Source of the DNA: Liolophura sinensis
Taxonomy: Eukaryota > Mollusca > Polyplacophora > Chitonida > Chitonidae
Reading direction: 5' to 3'
Length of the DNA stretch: 64,000 nucleotides
Assembly (NCBI RefSeq): GCF_032854445.1
Contig: NC_088300.1
Coordinates: 54,598,984 to 54,662,983, forward strand
Both the position numbers and the translations under genes were made by a program. The notes below the pieces were generated by a model. The model made no database searches. It was not told the origin of the DNA and saw nothing but the letters and a program-made list of their open reading frames with translations. Every line of letters starts with the position of its first letter. The stretch's first letter is position 1. Shown here piece after piece: positions 35,538 to 47,727 of this stretch.

Positions 35538-36936
35538 CTTTGAAAGACTTGTTGTCATGCACGCGTGGTAGCATGTGCACGTTATGTAGTCTATAGGTGA
35601 TCTCTTGCTTGTTAACGTGTTTACCCCGAGTCAGCAGGTGCTTGTCATCAGTATACTGACATGTCAGTCTGTTAATTATAGCCTGATGAGAAACTACCAG
35701 CCTTGTGTTTTTGTATGTACGTCTTAACTTTGCACATGTTCCGGTGATACCATGTGCTCCAAAATTTACTTGTCACGTCTTATAGGCTAAACTTGTCTAT
35801 ACATCGTGACGGTGTGGTTCTAAACGTTAACCGATGTGATGACAACACATGTCTTTAACACGTGCATGTCGCTCAATCAACTTAGTCTACAATTTCTTTT
35901 CTGAACAAGGTCTTAGTTTGTATAGCTTATGGCCACGTCAGATTATCTATTTTTGACATACATTGCGTCTTATAAGCCAAAGGCCTACAGTTTTTGAGGT
36001 TATATCGTAGATTTTGGACAAAAATTCAACCAGTGTAAATCCCATTACTTTAAAATAACACAAAAGATCAGCGTCGCCTGTGCGCGTTACAAAGGTCGGG
36101 TTATAAAAGATCTTAAACTTTATAAAGCGGGTTGTATTATAACTGTTTTAAACTTTAGAATCGTTTTAATAGTAAAGTTACGAGTCTGATATTTACTGAA
36201 AGGTAATAATTTTGAGTTACTTTTGGTAAATATAAAAAGAAAATTTGATTGTGTTAGCTAATATGGCCTATTTACCATAAATATCCGGTATACATGTAGC
36301 ATCAGTAAAGAGACCATTAAAAAGTGTATCTAAAAATAAAAAAAAATTTGTTTTAGAATTAAATGTAGTCAAATGTGTGGATTGTACGGTGGTTTGTATG
36401 TGAACCATACTGATATATGTCGCCAGTGACGTCGAACAACTTTTTGTACATCTATACATTCAGATTTGAATAAAAATTCTTGTGAGCTTTACTCATGTAT
36501 ACATAATGCTTGCCTATGCACGAAAAGGCGAATCTGACGTCAGACTCCAATTTTAGGACCAAAGAAAACTGTGAGGTTGCTGATAGGCTTTATCAACATG
36601 GTCGTTACAACCCACCTTACTTTGGCGAAATAAAATCAGATGTGTAAAAGTAAGTAAATGTGTTTTCAGATGCAGTTTTATTGGTCTTTATATTGATGCT
36701 TACTTAATGTTTATTTTGATTTAGGTATAAACAGTGGAAAATTTATTGCGATATCTGGTAGTTATATTAGCATCGGTGCTTGGTTAATGTCATTCAGTTT
36801 TTCTTTCTGAATTCAAAGTTGCTTTGTGGAATCAGCCCCTCTTGCTCTGAAATTCAATGGCATTTCAGGACCTGAAGGCTTAGCCACGCCCTTCGTCTTA
36901 AACCTTAATTTCGTCTTCTTGAAACGTTCTGTTGAA

Positions 36937-37560
36937 TGAACTTATAACCGCATCGTGATGTCTGTATATCCTACACGTGAAGGTTTGTATCTACGTCATG
37001 GTGTCCAAACTTTGTATGTCATACAACCACACCGTCGTGGTTAAAACTTATAACCGCATCGTGATGTCTGTATATCCTACACGTGAAGGTTTGTATCTAC
37101 GTCATGGTGTCCAAACTTTGTATGTCATACAACTACACCGTCGTGGTTAAAACTTATAACCGCATCGTGATGTCTGTATATCCTACACGTGAAGGTTTGT
37201 ATCTACGTCATGGTGTCCAAACTTTGTATGCAATACAACCCCACCGTCGTGGTTAAAACTTATAACCGCGTGGGGGTGTCTGTATATTGTACACGTGACG
37301 GTTTGTATTTACGTCATGGTGTCTTCATGGTTAAAATATGCACGTTTATCTTATAGCCATTTCATGGTTTTCATAACTCTGTACATTGTATATCTTATAG
37401 CCACATCCCGACGTCTAAACTTTTGTACGGTACCTTCTAACAACAGTTTGGTGCCTGAACTCTTTGTATCAGATATAGCTCTTATGTCAAAACATTGTAC
37501 ATATCATTATGACCACATTCTTGTGTCTCGACTGAATATGAATATCTCATACTACTGCAC
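36937..37560. repeat. 106-bp tandem repeat with decayed 3' copies
   Basis: CTTATAACCGCATCGTGATG starts at 36941 and recurs at 37047 and 37153, with a variant at 37259, giving an exact 106-bp period. The copies are nearly identical, so the core is young. From 37330 to 37560 shorter decayed copies (CTTATAGCCACATCCCGACG and similar) follow. The unit contains CACACCGTCGTGG. Confidence 0.9.
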
Positions 37561-37564
37561 TAAA

Positions 37565-37776
37565 TAATTGATTTATTTATTTATTTATATTTATTTATTT
37601 GATTAGTGTTTTACACTTGGCTTATGCGACGGTCTCCAGCTATAGAGTGGGACGCAACCGAGCGGAATCTGGGAGAAACCCACGACCATCCGCAGGTTGC
37701 TGGAAAACCTTCCCACGCACGACTAGGGAGGAAGCCATCACATCAACCGTATTGATGAGAGGTTCTTGAGTCACAA
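37565..37776 (-). mobile_element. SINE, 5'-eroded copy
   Basis: Reverse-oriented: a (TTTA)n tail at 37570-37605, then GTGTTTTACACTTGGCTTAT, GGGAGAAACCCACGACCATC and CGCAGGTTGCTGGAAAACCT. A trace of the B-box side remains (ATTGATGAGAGGTTCTTGAG). Same core as the copy at 39410. Confidence 0.85.
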
Positions 37777-39229
37777 ATGATCTTTGACCTTCAACCTAAT
37801 GTCTGAAAATACAAAATATTTTATACCTAAAATTGTGATGATACATCTCCAAAAGTACCGGAGAATAATCACATGAACTTCAGCTGACGTTATCAGCTCA
37901 TTCGGTAAATCGTTAGTCTTGAAAAGCCGATGGATCCTAACTATGAGCGCGGTTCGATACTTACTCACGGCTAAGTCGGCTGCGGCGAAGATGTTTGTCT
38001 GGTTACTGGTGAACGGCAGTGGTTTATTCTGGGGGCTCCAGTTTCACCCACCTACATGTAAACATGACAAGTGTCTTGTATAAGGCCAAAGTTGATATTT
38101 GAGTCCAAAACTGTACCATGCTGGGCAATAATGTATGCAATATTTGTGAATGGTGCATGGTACCCCCTGTCAACTGCTCCATTCACGTGCCCCATGTATG
38201 TATGATGTGTAACACACATGTCATATGATTTGTAACAGCCACATTATACCTGTGTTTATCTTTCATTACAAAAGGGTAAAATCCGTTCAGCGGAACTATT
38301 TTTAAAAAAGTAAGTTAACGTTATGTTTGTGCTTTCTTCCTGAAGAATTAATACCCTCATTATTAAATTATTTAGCACTCAGAGATCAAATAATTGAATT
38401 GCTGATGTTTTTTGTACAAGAAACATCATAAATTTCTTATACAAGATAAATTTCTTTTACAAGTATCATGCTTGTAAGAATTGTATTGCAATATAATATC
38501 ATTCCATTTCTATACAGATACCGCTTAATTGTCACCTTATCACTAATCACCAAGCACAAGTCTTCGTTAATTTCCCTTCCCAGTTCAGCTAGGTCAATGG
38601 GGTTATGCGTTCTGTGCAAGGCGACCCATGCGCACGCGTTTCCGCCCAGCTATCTTTACAAGCGGTAATGAGTAGAAAACGATGTTAGTTTGTAGGATGG
38701 GTGCTCTGGCTTCCATCACAACCAATAGTTATTAATTCTATCTGGCTTTAAATATCTTCGGGGACAAATATGAATCATATCGAATCCGATTTGGTTGTGT
38801 AGGGAGACAGGTCGTTAGGGAAGATAATGAGTGTGTACGACCGGGTCTATGGCGGTTTGGGTTTCGTTGGGGGTCAGAGAATGGGGGGTGGGTGGTTAAG
38901 GAGGGTATGGTACAGGGCTGTATCAAGCTACCCTTACTTCTTTTCCCATTGTGTTTCCTGAGGGACAGGTCACCTGTTTTTTGTCTGCCACTCTAATAAC
39001 ACACACTGGCCTCAGCCGTCCTCTGATTAGACAATCAGCCATGGCATGTAATAGATAAAACGTCACCTGACCGATTTGAAGCAGATCTGATAGGGGTCAT
39101 CAATAATATTTAGTAAACCATATCTTTGTATCATCTGATAATGAGCACCGTCATGGACAATATCCGTCGCCATGCTGTACACAAAACAAATTAACTGATA
39201 CCAAGATACTGTTTGAGACAGTAAGTTAA
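37777..39229. other. Intergenic; nothing recognised
   Basis: Unique AT-rich DNA. A G-rich stretch at about 38800-38900 (GGTTTCGTTGGGGGTCAGAG) gives a Pro/Arg-rich minus-strand frame with no known domain. Confidence 0.5.
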
Positions 39230-39900
39230 TAACACAATGCATTTGCGACTACTGTGTTGAAAGTGTGATGCATTTGCGACTAGTGTGTTAAGAGTGTGAT
39301 GCATTTGCGACTAGTGTGTTAAGAGCGTAATGCATTTGTGACTAGTGTGTTGAGAGCATGATGCATTGGCGACTATGTGTTAAGAACATGGTGGAATTTG
39401 CGACTAGTGGCTCAGTTGGTTAGCGCGCTAGCGCAGCGTAATGATCCAGGTGTCTCTCACCAGTGTGGTCGCTGTGAGTTCAAGTCCAGCTCATGCTGGC
39501 TTCCTCTCCGGCCGCAACCTGCTGATGGTCGTGGGTTTCCCCCGGGCTCTGCCCGGTTTCCTCCCACCATAATACTGGCCGCCGTTTTATAAGTGAAATA
39601 TTATTGAGTGCGGCGTGAAACCCCAATCAAATAGATTAATCAGTTTGCGACTAGTGTGTTAAGAGCATGATGCCTTGACGACGAGCATGTTAAAAACGCG
39701 ATTCATTCACGACAGGCATGTTCAGAGCGTGATGCACAGACAACGAGTATGCTAAGAGCAAAATGTATACATTTCGAGTATTTTAGGAGAATAGTGTGTA
39801 TACAAAGAGTGTGTTTAGAGCATGATGCATATACAACGGGTGTGTTAAGAGCATGATGCATTCACGACGAGTATTAAAGTTAAGAGTGTGATGCATATAT
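39230..39900. repeat. 31-bp tandem repeat split by a SINE
   Basis: The unit is GACTAGTGTGTTAAGAGTGT plus GATGCATTTGC (31 bp), with clean copies at 39250-39415. A SINE occupies 39410-39643, after which diverged copies (GACGAGCATGTTAAAAACGC-like) run on to about 39900. The array is therefore older than the SINE insertion. Confidence 0.85.
39410..39643 (+). mobile_element. tRNA-derived SINE, near full length, with 13-bp target-site duplication
   Basis: The head reads GGCTCAGTTGGTTAGCGCGC (A-box-like) and GTGAGTTCAAGTCCAGCTC (B-box-like). A core with GGTCGTGGGTTTCCCCCGGG and TTTCCTCCCACCATAATACT follows. The 3' part is GTGAAATATTATTGAGTGCG and the tail is CCAATCAAATAGATTAATCAG. TTTGCGACTAGTG stands at 39397-39409 and again at 39644-39656, a direct repeat flanking the element. 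It serves as the reference copy for the others in the window. Confidence 0.9.
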
Positions 39901-41014
39901 ACACGACGAGTATATATTTCATGAGACAGTGGTGTACAAGTATGCTTATACCATGAAACTGAGATCACGATACATACATCACGCAGTGTATACAGTTGAG
40001 AGCTTCATGCACATTGAACAATAAGCTCAGATGATGGCACGCAGGATTTTTTTATGAGAGCGGCGTTGATGACAGCTATATAATAGGTTTCCTTGGCTTT
40101 CACTGAGGGCCCTGAACCACCGTCACCACACCACGTTCACTATAAACTTGTTTTATTTACAAATTCTCTCCACCAATAAACCTCACCGTCGTCATGTCAA
40201 ATAAAAATAAATTTGAAAATGAAATAAAATATATATTATTATATAAGTATATATTTTTACAGTGGCCCATTCATACAGCTAAGAGTGGGTTTAAACAATG
40301 GAACATGTGACTCCGTTCCGGCCTACAGTGTTATCCAATATCTTGTGTTAGTGTTACATAAGAAACATGAAAGAACGCTTCATCTTGACTTCATCTCGAC
40401 ATTTCTGCATCTATATTTTGCCATCTCCATATATATGATAGTGAAATAAATCCGAAATATTGAATCAACTTAGATGAAGCGTTCTCAGTCGTTTATCGGG
40501 TTAACACTATATCCGTGCTTGTGCTATGTTAATCTGATTAGTGCAACTACAGGATTCCGAAAAGTGTTACTTTAACCAAAAATTCATATACCCTCTATTT
40601 TATTTCTTTAATGGATGATCTAGAATTTTTATTCAAGATTCAGTATCTTATTCACTATAGTTCGTATAGTTGAATGTATTTGTGCATTTAGATGGTTACT
40701 AATACAAAGAACTGCATGGTATCAGCTGCTGATCCATTTTCCAATAAAACGTTTACCCTGCACTCACACTGATGAGCAGTAAAATTGGAATCCTAGAAAA
40801 CGTGGATCAAGCGTGTGTATGCAAAAGCGGCTATAAGTTCCCTTAATGCGGTTTATCATATAATTGTTACTCCGAAAACTGTGTTCTACAAAAGATCTTC
40901 ACTGACAATAATTTTGTATTGTTATGTATTTTTAAATAATGTATCATTAGAAAATCGTCCTGTGTTTTTCAAAGTATTTATACCTACAAATAATTTTATA
41001 TACATTTTTACTTT

Positions 41015-41330
41015 TTGTTTTTGATTCCCATATCAGTTCACATTATACACTGTATATGATTTATATAACATTATCTCTTAATTCGAGTCAAGTTCTGCAT
41101 TTAAATTCCAGTTCAGTTCAATAACAAATTTTTTTGATTACGTTCAGTATGTTTTTGATTCGCACATCAGTTCCCTAAATACTCTGTAGTCTAAAGTTCC
41201 ACATCTTTGAACCTTGTTCAGCACTTAAATTCAAGCTTCCATGAGGAACAAATGTCTCTCCCTTCACATTTCAGTCCCGTTCAGCATTTAAAAGGCAGCT
41301 TCGTTTATAAACAGATTTCCTGTCCAACAA
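41015..41330. repeat. Diverged tandem duplication, about 130-bp period
   Basis: TTTTTGATTCCCATATCAGT near 41020 recurs as TTTTTGATTCGCACATCAGT near 41152. GTTCAGCA(C/T)TTAAA blocks recur at about 41217 and 41279. An old, low-complexity duplication; no gene seen. Confidence 0.45.
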
Positions 41331-41481
41331 GAAAATTCCAGAACCTGGTAAACTCAAACCATAGCTGTCCAAGTGAGTTAAATAGCATGAATACATTTCA
41401 CCAAACCCGAATGACAGCTCCATTCAGCAATCAAATTTCACATAAGTTTAGAACTTGTAAACCTGCAGGAACCAGTTTGTG

Positions 41482-41590
41482 AGCTTCCTGATGATGACTG
41501 TTGGCTTCCACCGGTCTCTGTGCAGTTCTAATTCCATGAAATATTCTTGAGTAAACTGCCTACAACCCTAAATAAACAAATAAATAAAAT
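41482..41590 (+). mobile_element. SINE 3' fragment
   Basis: CCATGAAATATTCTTGAGTA and the tail CCCTAAATAAACAAATAAAT match the family. The core is diverged (TTGGCTTCCACCGGTCTCTG) and the head is absent. Confidence 0.7.
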
Positions 41591-44500
41591 GGACGATGCC
41601 TCTGTAATTCCAGACCTACTAAGTCTAGGAGATACGCCCCAAACTCCTTGCATTCATCATGCGCTTTTCTCAATGAACAAGATTCATGTTCAAGAATAAA
41701 ACAATGAAGGATATAATTTCCTTGAACAACTAATTCATAACAAAGGTCAAACAAGAGCCTCCCAGTCATGACCTGTATAATAGACACACGAGTCTCGCGA
41801 TTGTCCATGCACCAATCCATCTTTGTAACATGACGAAGACGTTTCACAATTAAGACCACTATTTTCTCGAGGTGTCATGTCCGTCTTGTATCTTGGTGGG
41901 AAATACCAGGTTACAAATTCATATTTTTTTTGGCTCTCTCTCTGAAGAAAACATGAGAAAGCAGATAGTGATATACCTCAGGTCATTTTCATTTATTTTG
42001 CCCTTCTTCTCGCTGGCCTATACTCGCCCTCAATCTAGTCGGCTCACAGAAGCCGGCCGCTTTCTCAGCCCACCATTCACCACAGCTTATTATATTCCCG
42101 GGTAATCACGCGAGAACGTGAAGAGATTGAACAGCTGCAGACGACCACAGTCTTATTTCAGGACACGCGCCGCTTCGTCACACAATCACAAACGTTGAAG
42201 AACCCAGTTTAAAGCAAATCCAAGATTCAACATTAATTTGTCAAATATGCAGAGTTAGGTATCACTGGGGCCGAGATAAGCTGTAGTAATGTTGGAAAAG
42301 AATCTAATTAAATTGAATTCACTTCTGTCAAGATTACTGCTACTTCAGTCGGACTCGTAATTACACATCCACTGATCAAAAACATAGAGGCTCGTCAAAT
42401 GCCAAGAACGCGCCATCTTCCCACTTCAGGGAGTAATTGCGCCCTGAATAACCCTTTCTCACATCATCACCAAGAAACGAGCCAGTGAGAAAATGCGAGC
42501 AAAGCGCGTCCAAAAGTTTTGCCATTGTGTTTGAAGATTATTTATTTTGTTAATTCTGGATCGAATAAAACGATATCATTGAAAGGTACAAGAAGGCGTT
42601 ACAAGTCGTTACTATCGTGAATCAACAAGACATCGATATGACCAATCCGTATCATCAAGGGAAGTAGTGTGCACACCGTGTATACTAGAAGTAGGCCTAC
42701 TTACAAACAACCCTAAAAAGTTTCCTGTTAAATTTGTTTGGAGCAAACTGTGGCTCTTTGATAAGAGAAGCTTCTCAGAATCAAGAATAGCAAAGATCTG
42801 AACGAGTTGATAGAACGCGGACATCCGCAAAGAGAGTGGTTGGGGTAGGATTCTTGGAATGAACCGAATTACGGTAGGCTTGAAAGGCATTTTTCAACAA
42901 TGGCCGAGATCATCAATCAGTAATAGTCCGCAAATCACGCCTCGGGTACAAGCTGCCTTAAGATGATCGGCAGATGAAATGATATCGCCGAGATGAAATA
43001 AGGCTGCTGGCGGTGTTCGGCGGGTTTAATATTTCAATGAGGACTGATAGCGGGCTATCGGTCAGCTGACATCAGAGAAAACCGCGACAAAAAAACAGCA
43101 AATCTGCCCAAATGACTGTAACCAGCCACAGATTGAACAGTCGTCAACAAGGGCAAATCTTCTAACGTGAGCAACACGGCTGGTGTGTATGGGGCTTCAT
43201 TTAATCAAACTCTGCCCAATCAGACTGTCTTCACCCAGGGCGGCACCACTAGCCCTCTAATTGGTAGGTAAACCCGGTACCCATTTCTGGTCACAGCCCT
43301 GACTCATGACTGGGTTAAAACTAGCTCTGTGCTGCTTAAGTCTGTGTATACAACTAATGAATTTGTTTTACTGGGACTGAGTGCAGACAAAACTAGATAA
43401 AACTCTGATGATTAGCCACCATTGAAGAGCCTGGCTGTAGCTTGACCAAGTACACAATTACTCGTCATCGTCAGAATATACACCCAGCGGAATTAAAACA
43501 CCGTTCTGGTCTCTCAGTAAGATAACCACCAACTAACGGCGCACACAATTTCCCTGATGTAATATTTTGTAGGCATGTCTACGAAATGCTGGCTCATCTT
43601 CGTACGTATCCAAAATTATCGATATAACGTCAACACATATAACCCTTTCTATAAAGTCTATGTAATTAAAGTAAAATTTCCCCTCGCTGTGGGGTTTTAT
43701 GAATTTCACAGATGTGATATAAATCAGTTTAATTGATATTGGCTCTGTTACGCTTATTAACCGTGCCCCGTCTCGCGATAGCATTAATAGGAGAACAGGG
43801 GAAAAGGGAAGTAAAGCAATTTCCTTTGACTTTTTTTTCTTAGCCGGTTCCCTGGAACAGGCAATTAAAGCCGTGAATAAGTCAGTAGCAGTAGTTTTAC
43901 AGGCCCGAGCTATCTGCTCCAGTGACGGGAGGGACAAACCAGCCAAACATCGCGCCATCTTATTACACGGCCATGTGAGCTGTGATAAATGACATTTAAC
44001 TAATTCCAAAACACAATACGTCGGGCCTTTCTAATTCCACGCTGGCCGCCCTCCTGCTCAACTGGCCACTTTGCCCGTAATTGACAGAGTGTTGATAAGA
44101 CGTTCCCAGTGAAGACGTAACGCCATATGAAAATACCCGACGTTGACAGTCGCTGCCAGCCCTCTGTCAACGCTCATTGATTGGTCACTGCTATCTGACC
44201 GTAGCACGTTCGGAACAACTCGGCCGTTTTCGAGATCAATTAAGCATGCCAAATGAGACTGCCGGGAGTCGATTCCTTGTGATTCCGGCCATGACGGGGA
44301 CTGGCGAATTGAAAAACGATGCTTGGCTGACCAGGACTCTAAGAAAGATACGAAGGGAAGATAAGTGGGAAAGTCATTCGAAAGGGATGGTGAGCAATTT
44401 GCTCTTTGTCCTTTTGTTAAGTAGGCGCGTAAAAAGACCGCAGAAAAAGTATCAAAGAGCTGATGTGATCCACAACGACCAATGGTTAACATGCGCACTG

Positions 44501-44695
44501 GAAGACAGGAGGGCAAATTGATGATCCTGGCAACTGCAAGGAGCTTTTGGATCTGTCCTTTACAGCACGGTGTGGTGTAGCAATACCACCACAAAGGCTA
44601 AGATTATGCAATTTTTTGCTGATCTTTCGTAATTTCTAATACTTTGCTCCATTAAAACGTATGTAACCTGCAAAGTAACAAAATGCATGTATGTG

Positions 44696-47345
44696 ACGAA
44701 TGCTGTCTGATCTCTGCTGGGTGTGGGTGAGAAGCCCTGCGGGATAGTGTGAGATGAATGCTGTCTGAACTCTACTGGAGGTGTGTGAAAATCCCTGGGC
44801 GATGGTGTGTGACAATGCTGTCTGAATTCTGCTGGATGCGCGTGGGGATAAATACTGTCTGATCTGTATTGAATGCTGTGTGAGAAGCCCCGGGTAATGG
44901 CATTTGATGAATGCTGCTTGATCCCTACTGGATGCGTGTGAGAATCCTTGGGGGATGGTGTGCTATTTGACCTCTGCTGGATGAGAAGCCCTGAGTGACA
45001 GTGTTTGATGAATCCTGTCCGATCTCTGCTGAATGCCGTGTGAGAAACCTTGGGTGATGACATGGGATGAATTCTGTTTGATCTCTGCTGGATGCGTGTG
45101 AGAAGCCCAGGTTAGTGGTGTGTGGCGATAGCTGTCTGATCTCTGCTGGATGCGTATGAGAAGCCCTGGGCGACGGTGTTTGACGAATGGTGTCTGATTT
45201 CTGCTGGATGCCGTGTGAGAAGCCCTGGGTAATGACATGGGATGAATGCTGTCTGATCTCTGTTGGATGGTATGTGAGAAGACCCAGCCAATGACGTGTG
45301 GTGAATGCTTCCTGATTTCTGCTGGTTGCGTGTGAGAAGACCCCGGGGATGGTGTGGGAAGAATGATATCTAATCTCTGCTGGATGCAGTGTGAGGCGAT
45401 CCGGGCGATGGTGTGAGACCGAATAGTGTCTGGTTTCTGCTGGATGCCAGGTGAGATGACATGTGATGAATGCTGCCTGATCTCTAATGGATGCTGTGTA
45501 AAAAACCATGGGATGACTTGTGATGACTGCTGTCTGATTTCTGCTGGATGAGTGTGAGAAGACGTGTGCGATGGTGTCTGAATTCTGCTGGGTGCCAAGT
45601 GAGAAGACCTGGGTGATGGTTTGAGACAAATGCTGTCTCATCTCTGCTGGTTATGTGTGAAATGTCCGGGGCGATGATGTATGACGAATGCTGTCTGATC
45701 TCTACTGGATGCTGTGTGAGAAGCTCTGGGCGATGGTGTATGACGAATGCTGCCTGATCTCTGCTGGATGCCGTGTGAGAAGCTCTGGGCGATGGTGTAT
45801 GACGAATGCTGCCTGATCTCTGCTGGTTACCTGTGAAATATCCTGTGCGATAGTGTGTGACGAATGCTGCCTGATCTCTGCCCGATGCCGTGTGAGAAGC
45901 TCTGGGCGATGGTGTGTGACGAATGCTGCCTGATCTGTGCTGGTTACCTGTGAGATATCCTGTGCGATGGTGTGTGACGATTGCTGCCTGATCTCTGCCG
46001 GATGCCGTGTGAGAAGCTCTGGGCGATGGTGTGTGACGAATGCTGCCTGATCTCTGCTGGATGCTGTGTGAGAAGCTCTGGGCGATGGTGTATGACGAAT
46101 GCTGCCTGATCTCTGCTGGTTACCTGTGAGATATCCTGTGCGATGGTGTGTGACGAATGCTGTCAGATCTCTGCCGGATGCCTCGTGAGAAGCTCTGGGC
46201 GATGGTGTGTGACGAATGCTGTCAGATCTCTGCCGGATGCCTTGTGAGAAGCTCTGGGCGATGGTGTGTGACGACTGCTGCCTGATCTCTGAGATGTCCT
46301 GGGTGGTGGTGTGTGGCGATAGCTGTTTGATCTCTGCCGGATGCTGTGAGAGAAGCCTTAGGATGTGTGACGAATGCTATCTGATCTCTGCTGGTTACGT
46401 GTGAGATGTCCTGCGCGGTGGTGTGTGACAAATGGTGCCTGATCTCTGCTAGTTACCTGTGAGATGTCCTGGGCGATGGTGTGTGACGATTGCTGCCTCA
46501 TCTTTGCCGGATGCCATGTGAGAAGCTCTGGGCGATTGTGTGTGGCGATAGCTGTCTGATCTCTGCCGGATGCCGTGAGAGAGGCCTTAGCATGTGTGAC
46601 GAATGCTGTCTGATCTCTGCTGGTTACGTGTGAGATGTCCTGGGCGATGGTGTATTATGAATGCTGCCTGATCTCTGCTAGTTACCTGCGAGATGTCCTG
46701 TGCGATGGTGTGTGACGATTGCTGCCTCATCTTTGCCGGATGCCGTGTGAGAAGCTCTGGGCGATAATGTATGACGAATGCTGCCTGATCTCTGCTGGAT
46801 GCCGTGTGAGAAGCTCTGGGCGATGGTGTGTGACGAATGCTGTCTGATCTCTGGGATGTCCTGGGTGGTGGTGTGTGGCGATAGCTGTCTGATCTCTGCC
46901 GGATGCCGTGAGAGAGGCCTTAGCATGTGTGACGAATGCTATCTGTTCTCTGCTGGTTACGTGCGAGATGTCCTGAGCGATGGTGTGTGACGAAAGGTGC
47001 CTGATCTCTGCTGGTGTGATTCATTTATTTATTTGACTGGCGCCATACTCAATAATATTTCACTTATAGAACGGCGGCCAGCATTATGGTGGGAGGAAAC
47101 CGGGCAGAGCTCTGGGAAACCCACGACCATCCCCAGGTTGCTTGCTGACCTTCCCACGTACGGCCGGAGAGGAAGCCAGCATGAGTTGGACTTCAACTCA
47201 CAGCGCCAGCATTGATGTGACGCCCCTGGGTCATTACGTGGCACTAGCGCTAACCAACTGAGCCACAGATGCCCCGGGATGCCGTGTGAGAAGCTCTGGG
47301 CGATGGTGTGTGACGAATGCTGTCTCTTCTCTGCTGGTTGCGTGC
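44696..47345. repeat. 59-bp minisatellite (about 40 copies) interrupted by a SINE
   Basis: The unit is close to TGATCTCTGCTGGATGCCGT, GTGAGAAGCTCTGGGCGATG, GTGTGTGACGAATGCTGCC (59 bp). Subtypes (GGTTACCTGTGAGATATCCT against GGATGCCGTGTGAGAAGCTC) often alternate as 118-bp dimers. A larger block with GGGTGGTGGTGTGTGGCGAT recurs at 46301 and 46863, a 562-bp higher-order period. The left end (44696-45700) is the most diverged. A reverse-oriented SINE sits at 47018-47277, and a last partial unit follows it. Confidence 0.95.
47018..47277 (-). mobile_element. Same SINE family, near full length, inserted in the 59-bp minisatellite
   Basis: Reverse-oriented. The tail (ATTCATTTATTTATTTGACT) lies at the left and the tRNA-like head (CTAACCAACTGAGCCAC) at the right end. 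The core has GGGAAACCCACGACCATCCC and GAGAGGAAGCCAGCATGAGT. Minisatellite sequence continues on both sides, so it entered an existing array. I see no clear target-site duplication. Confidence 0.9.
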
Positions 47346-47727
47346 AAGAAGAGCTCGATGATTTGTACTGTTAACTGTTATGTGTGTGATGAACGATGCT
47401 TGATCTTTAATAGATGTGTATAAGAAACAGTTGTTGATTTGTACTGCATGTGGACGAAGGTGATGAATGCTGCCTGATCTCTATTTGATGCGCGTTGGAA
47501 GCTCTAGGTGATGATGTGTACTGTAAAGAATATGTATGAAAAATGCTGTCTGTGAAAGCTGGTTAAAGCCACCATCATTACCCTAAGTGCTTGAAGGGAA
47601 AAACTTTCTAAATATTGAACTGACTGTAGTAAAAACAAAAAAGTTTATCTCATCTGAAAGATGTATACACATTTTCATGGAAGTCTGTGCGATATGAACA
47701 CAATCGCATCTGTAGACCTCTACGCAC
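47346..47727. other. Spacer between two large minisatellites; nothing seen
   Basis: Starts with decayed traces of the 59-bp unit (TGATGAATGCTGCCTGATCT at about 47460), then about 200 bp of unique AT-rich DNA before the 60-bp array. Confidence 0.6.

Larger units (their letters stand above)
32331..36936. other. Intergenic, repeat-rich; no gene seen
   Basis: Contains the dispersed element, the hairpin and one SINE listed separately. The rest (34190-35200 and 35590-36930) is AT-rich unique sequence with no frame that looks coding. Confidence 0.5.
39901..44695. other. Intergenic; no gene recognised
   Basis: Apart from the SINE fragment and diverged duplication listed, this is unique. From 42100 to 44600 it is more complex and CpG-containing than its surroundings. 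Long minus-strand frames (158 codons at 43533-44009, 178 codons at 44058-44594) show no domain, signal or splice structure I know. Read conservatively, this may be regulatory DNA or an unrecognised gene. Confidence 0.4.

Noticed and set aside
39406-39490. Possible tRNA gene
   Set aside because: The A- and B-box-like segments belong to a SINE head; there is no intact cloverleaf and the SINE core and tail follow.
43533-44594. Two minus-strand frames of 158 and 178 codons
   Set aside because: No recognisable domain or exon structure. The 178-codon frame is overlapped by a 114-codon frame on the other strand. Kept only as a note; RNA evidence would be needed.
44560-45641. His/Ser-rich minus-strand frames of 167-238 codons
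   Set aside because: They are translations of the 59-bp minisatellite; overlapping frames show the same repeat, with no independent coding evidence.
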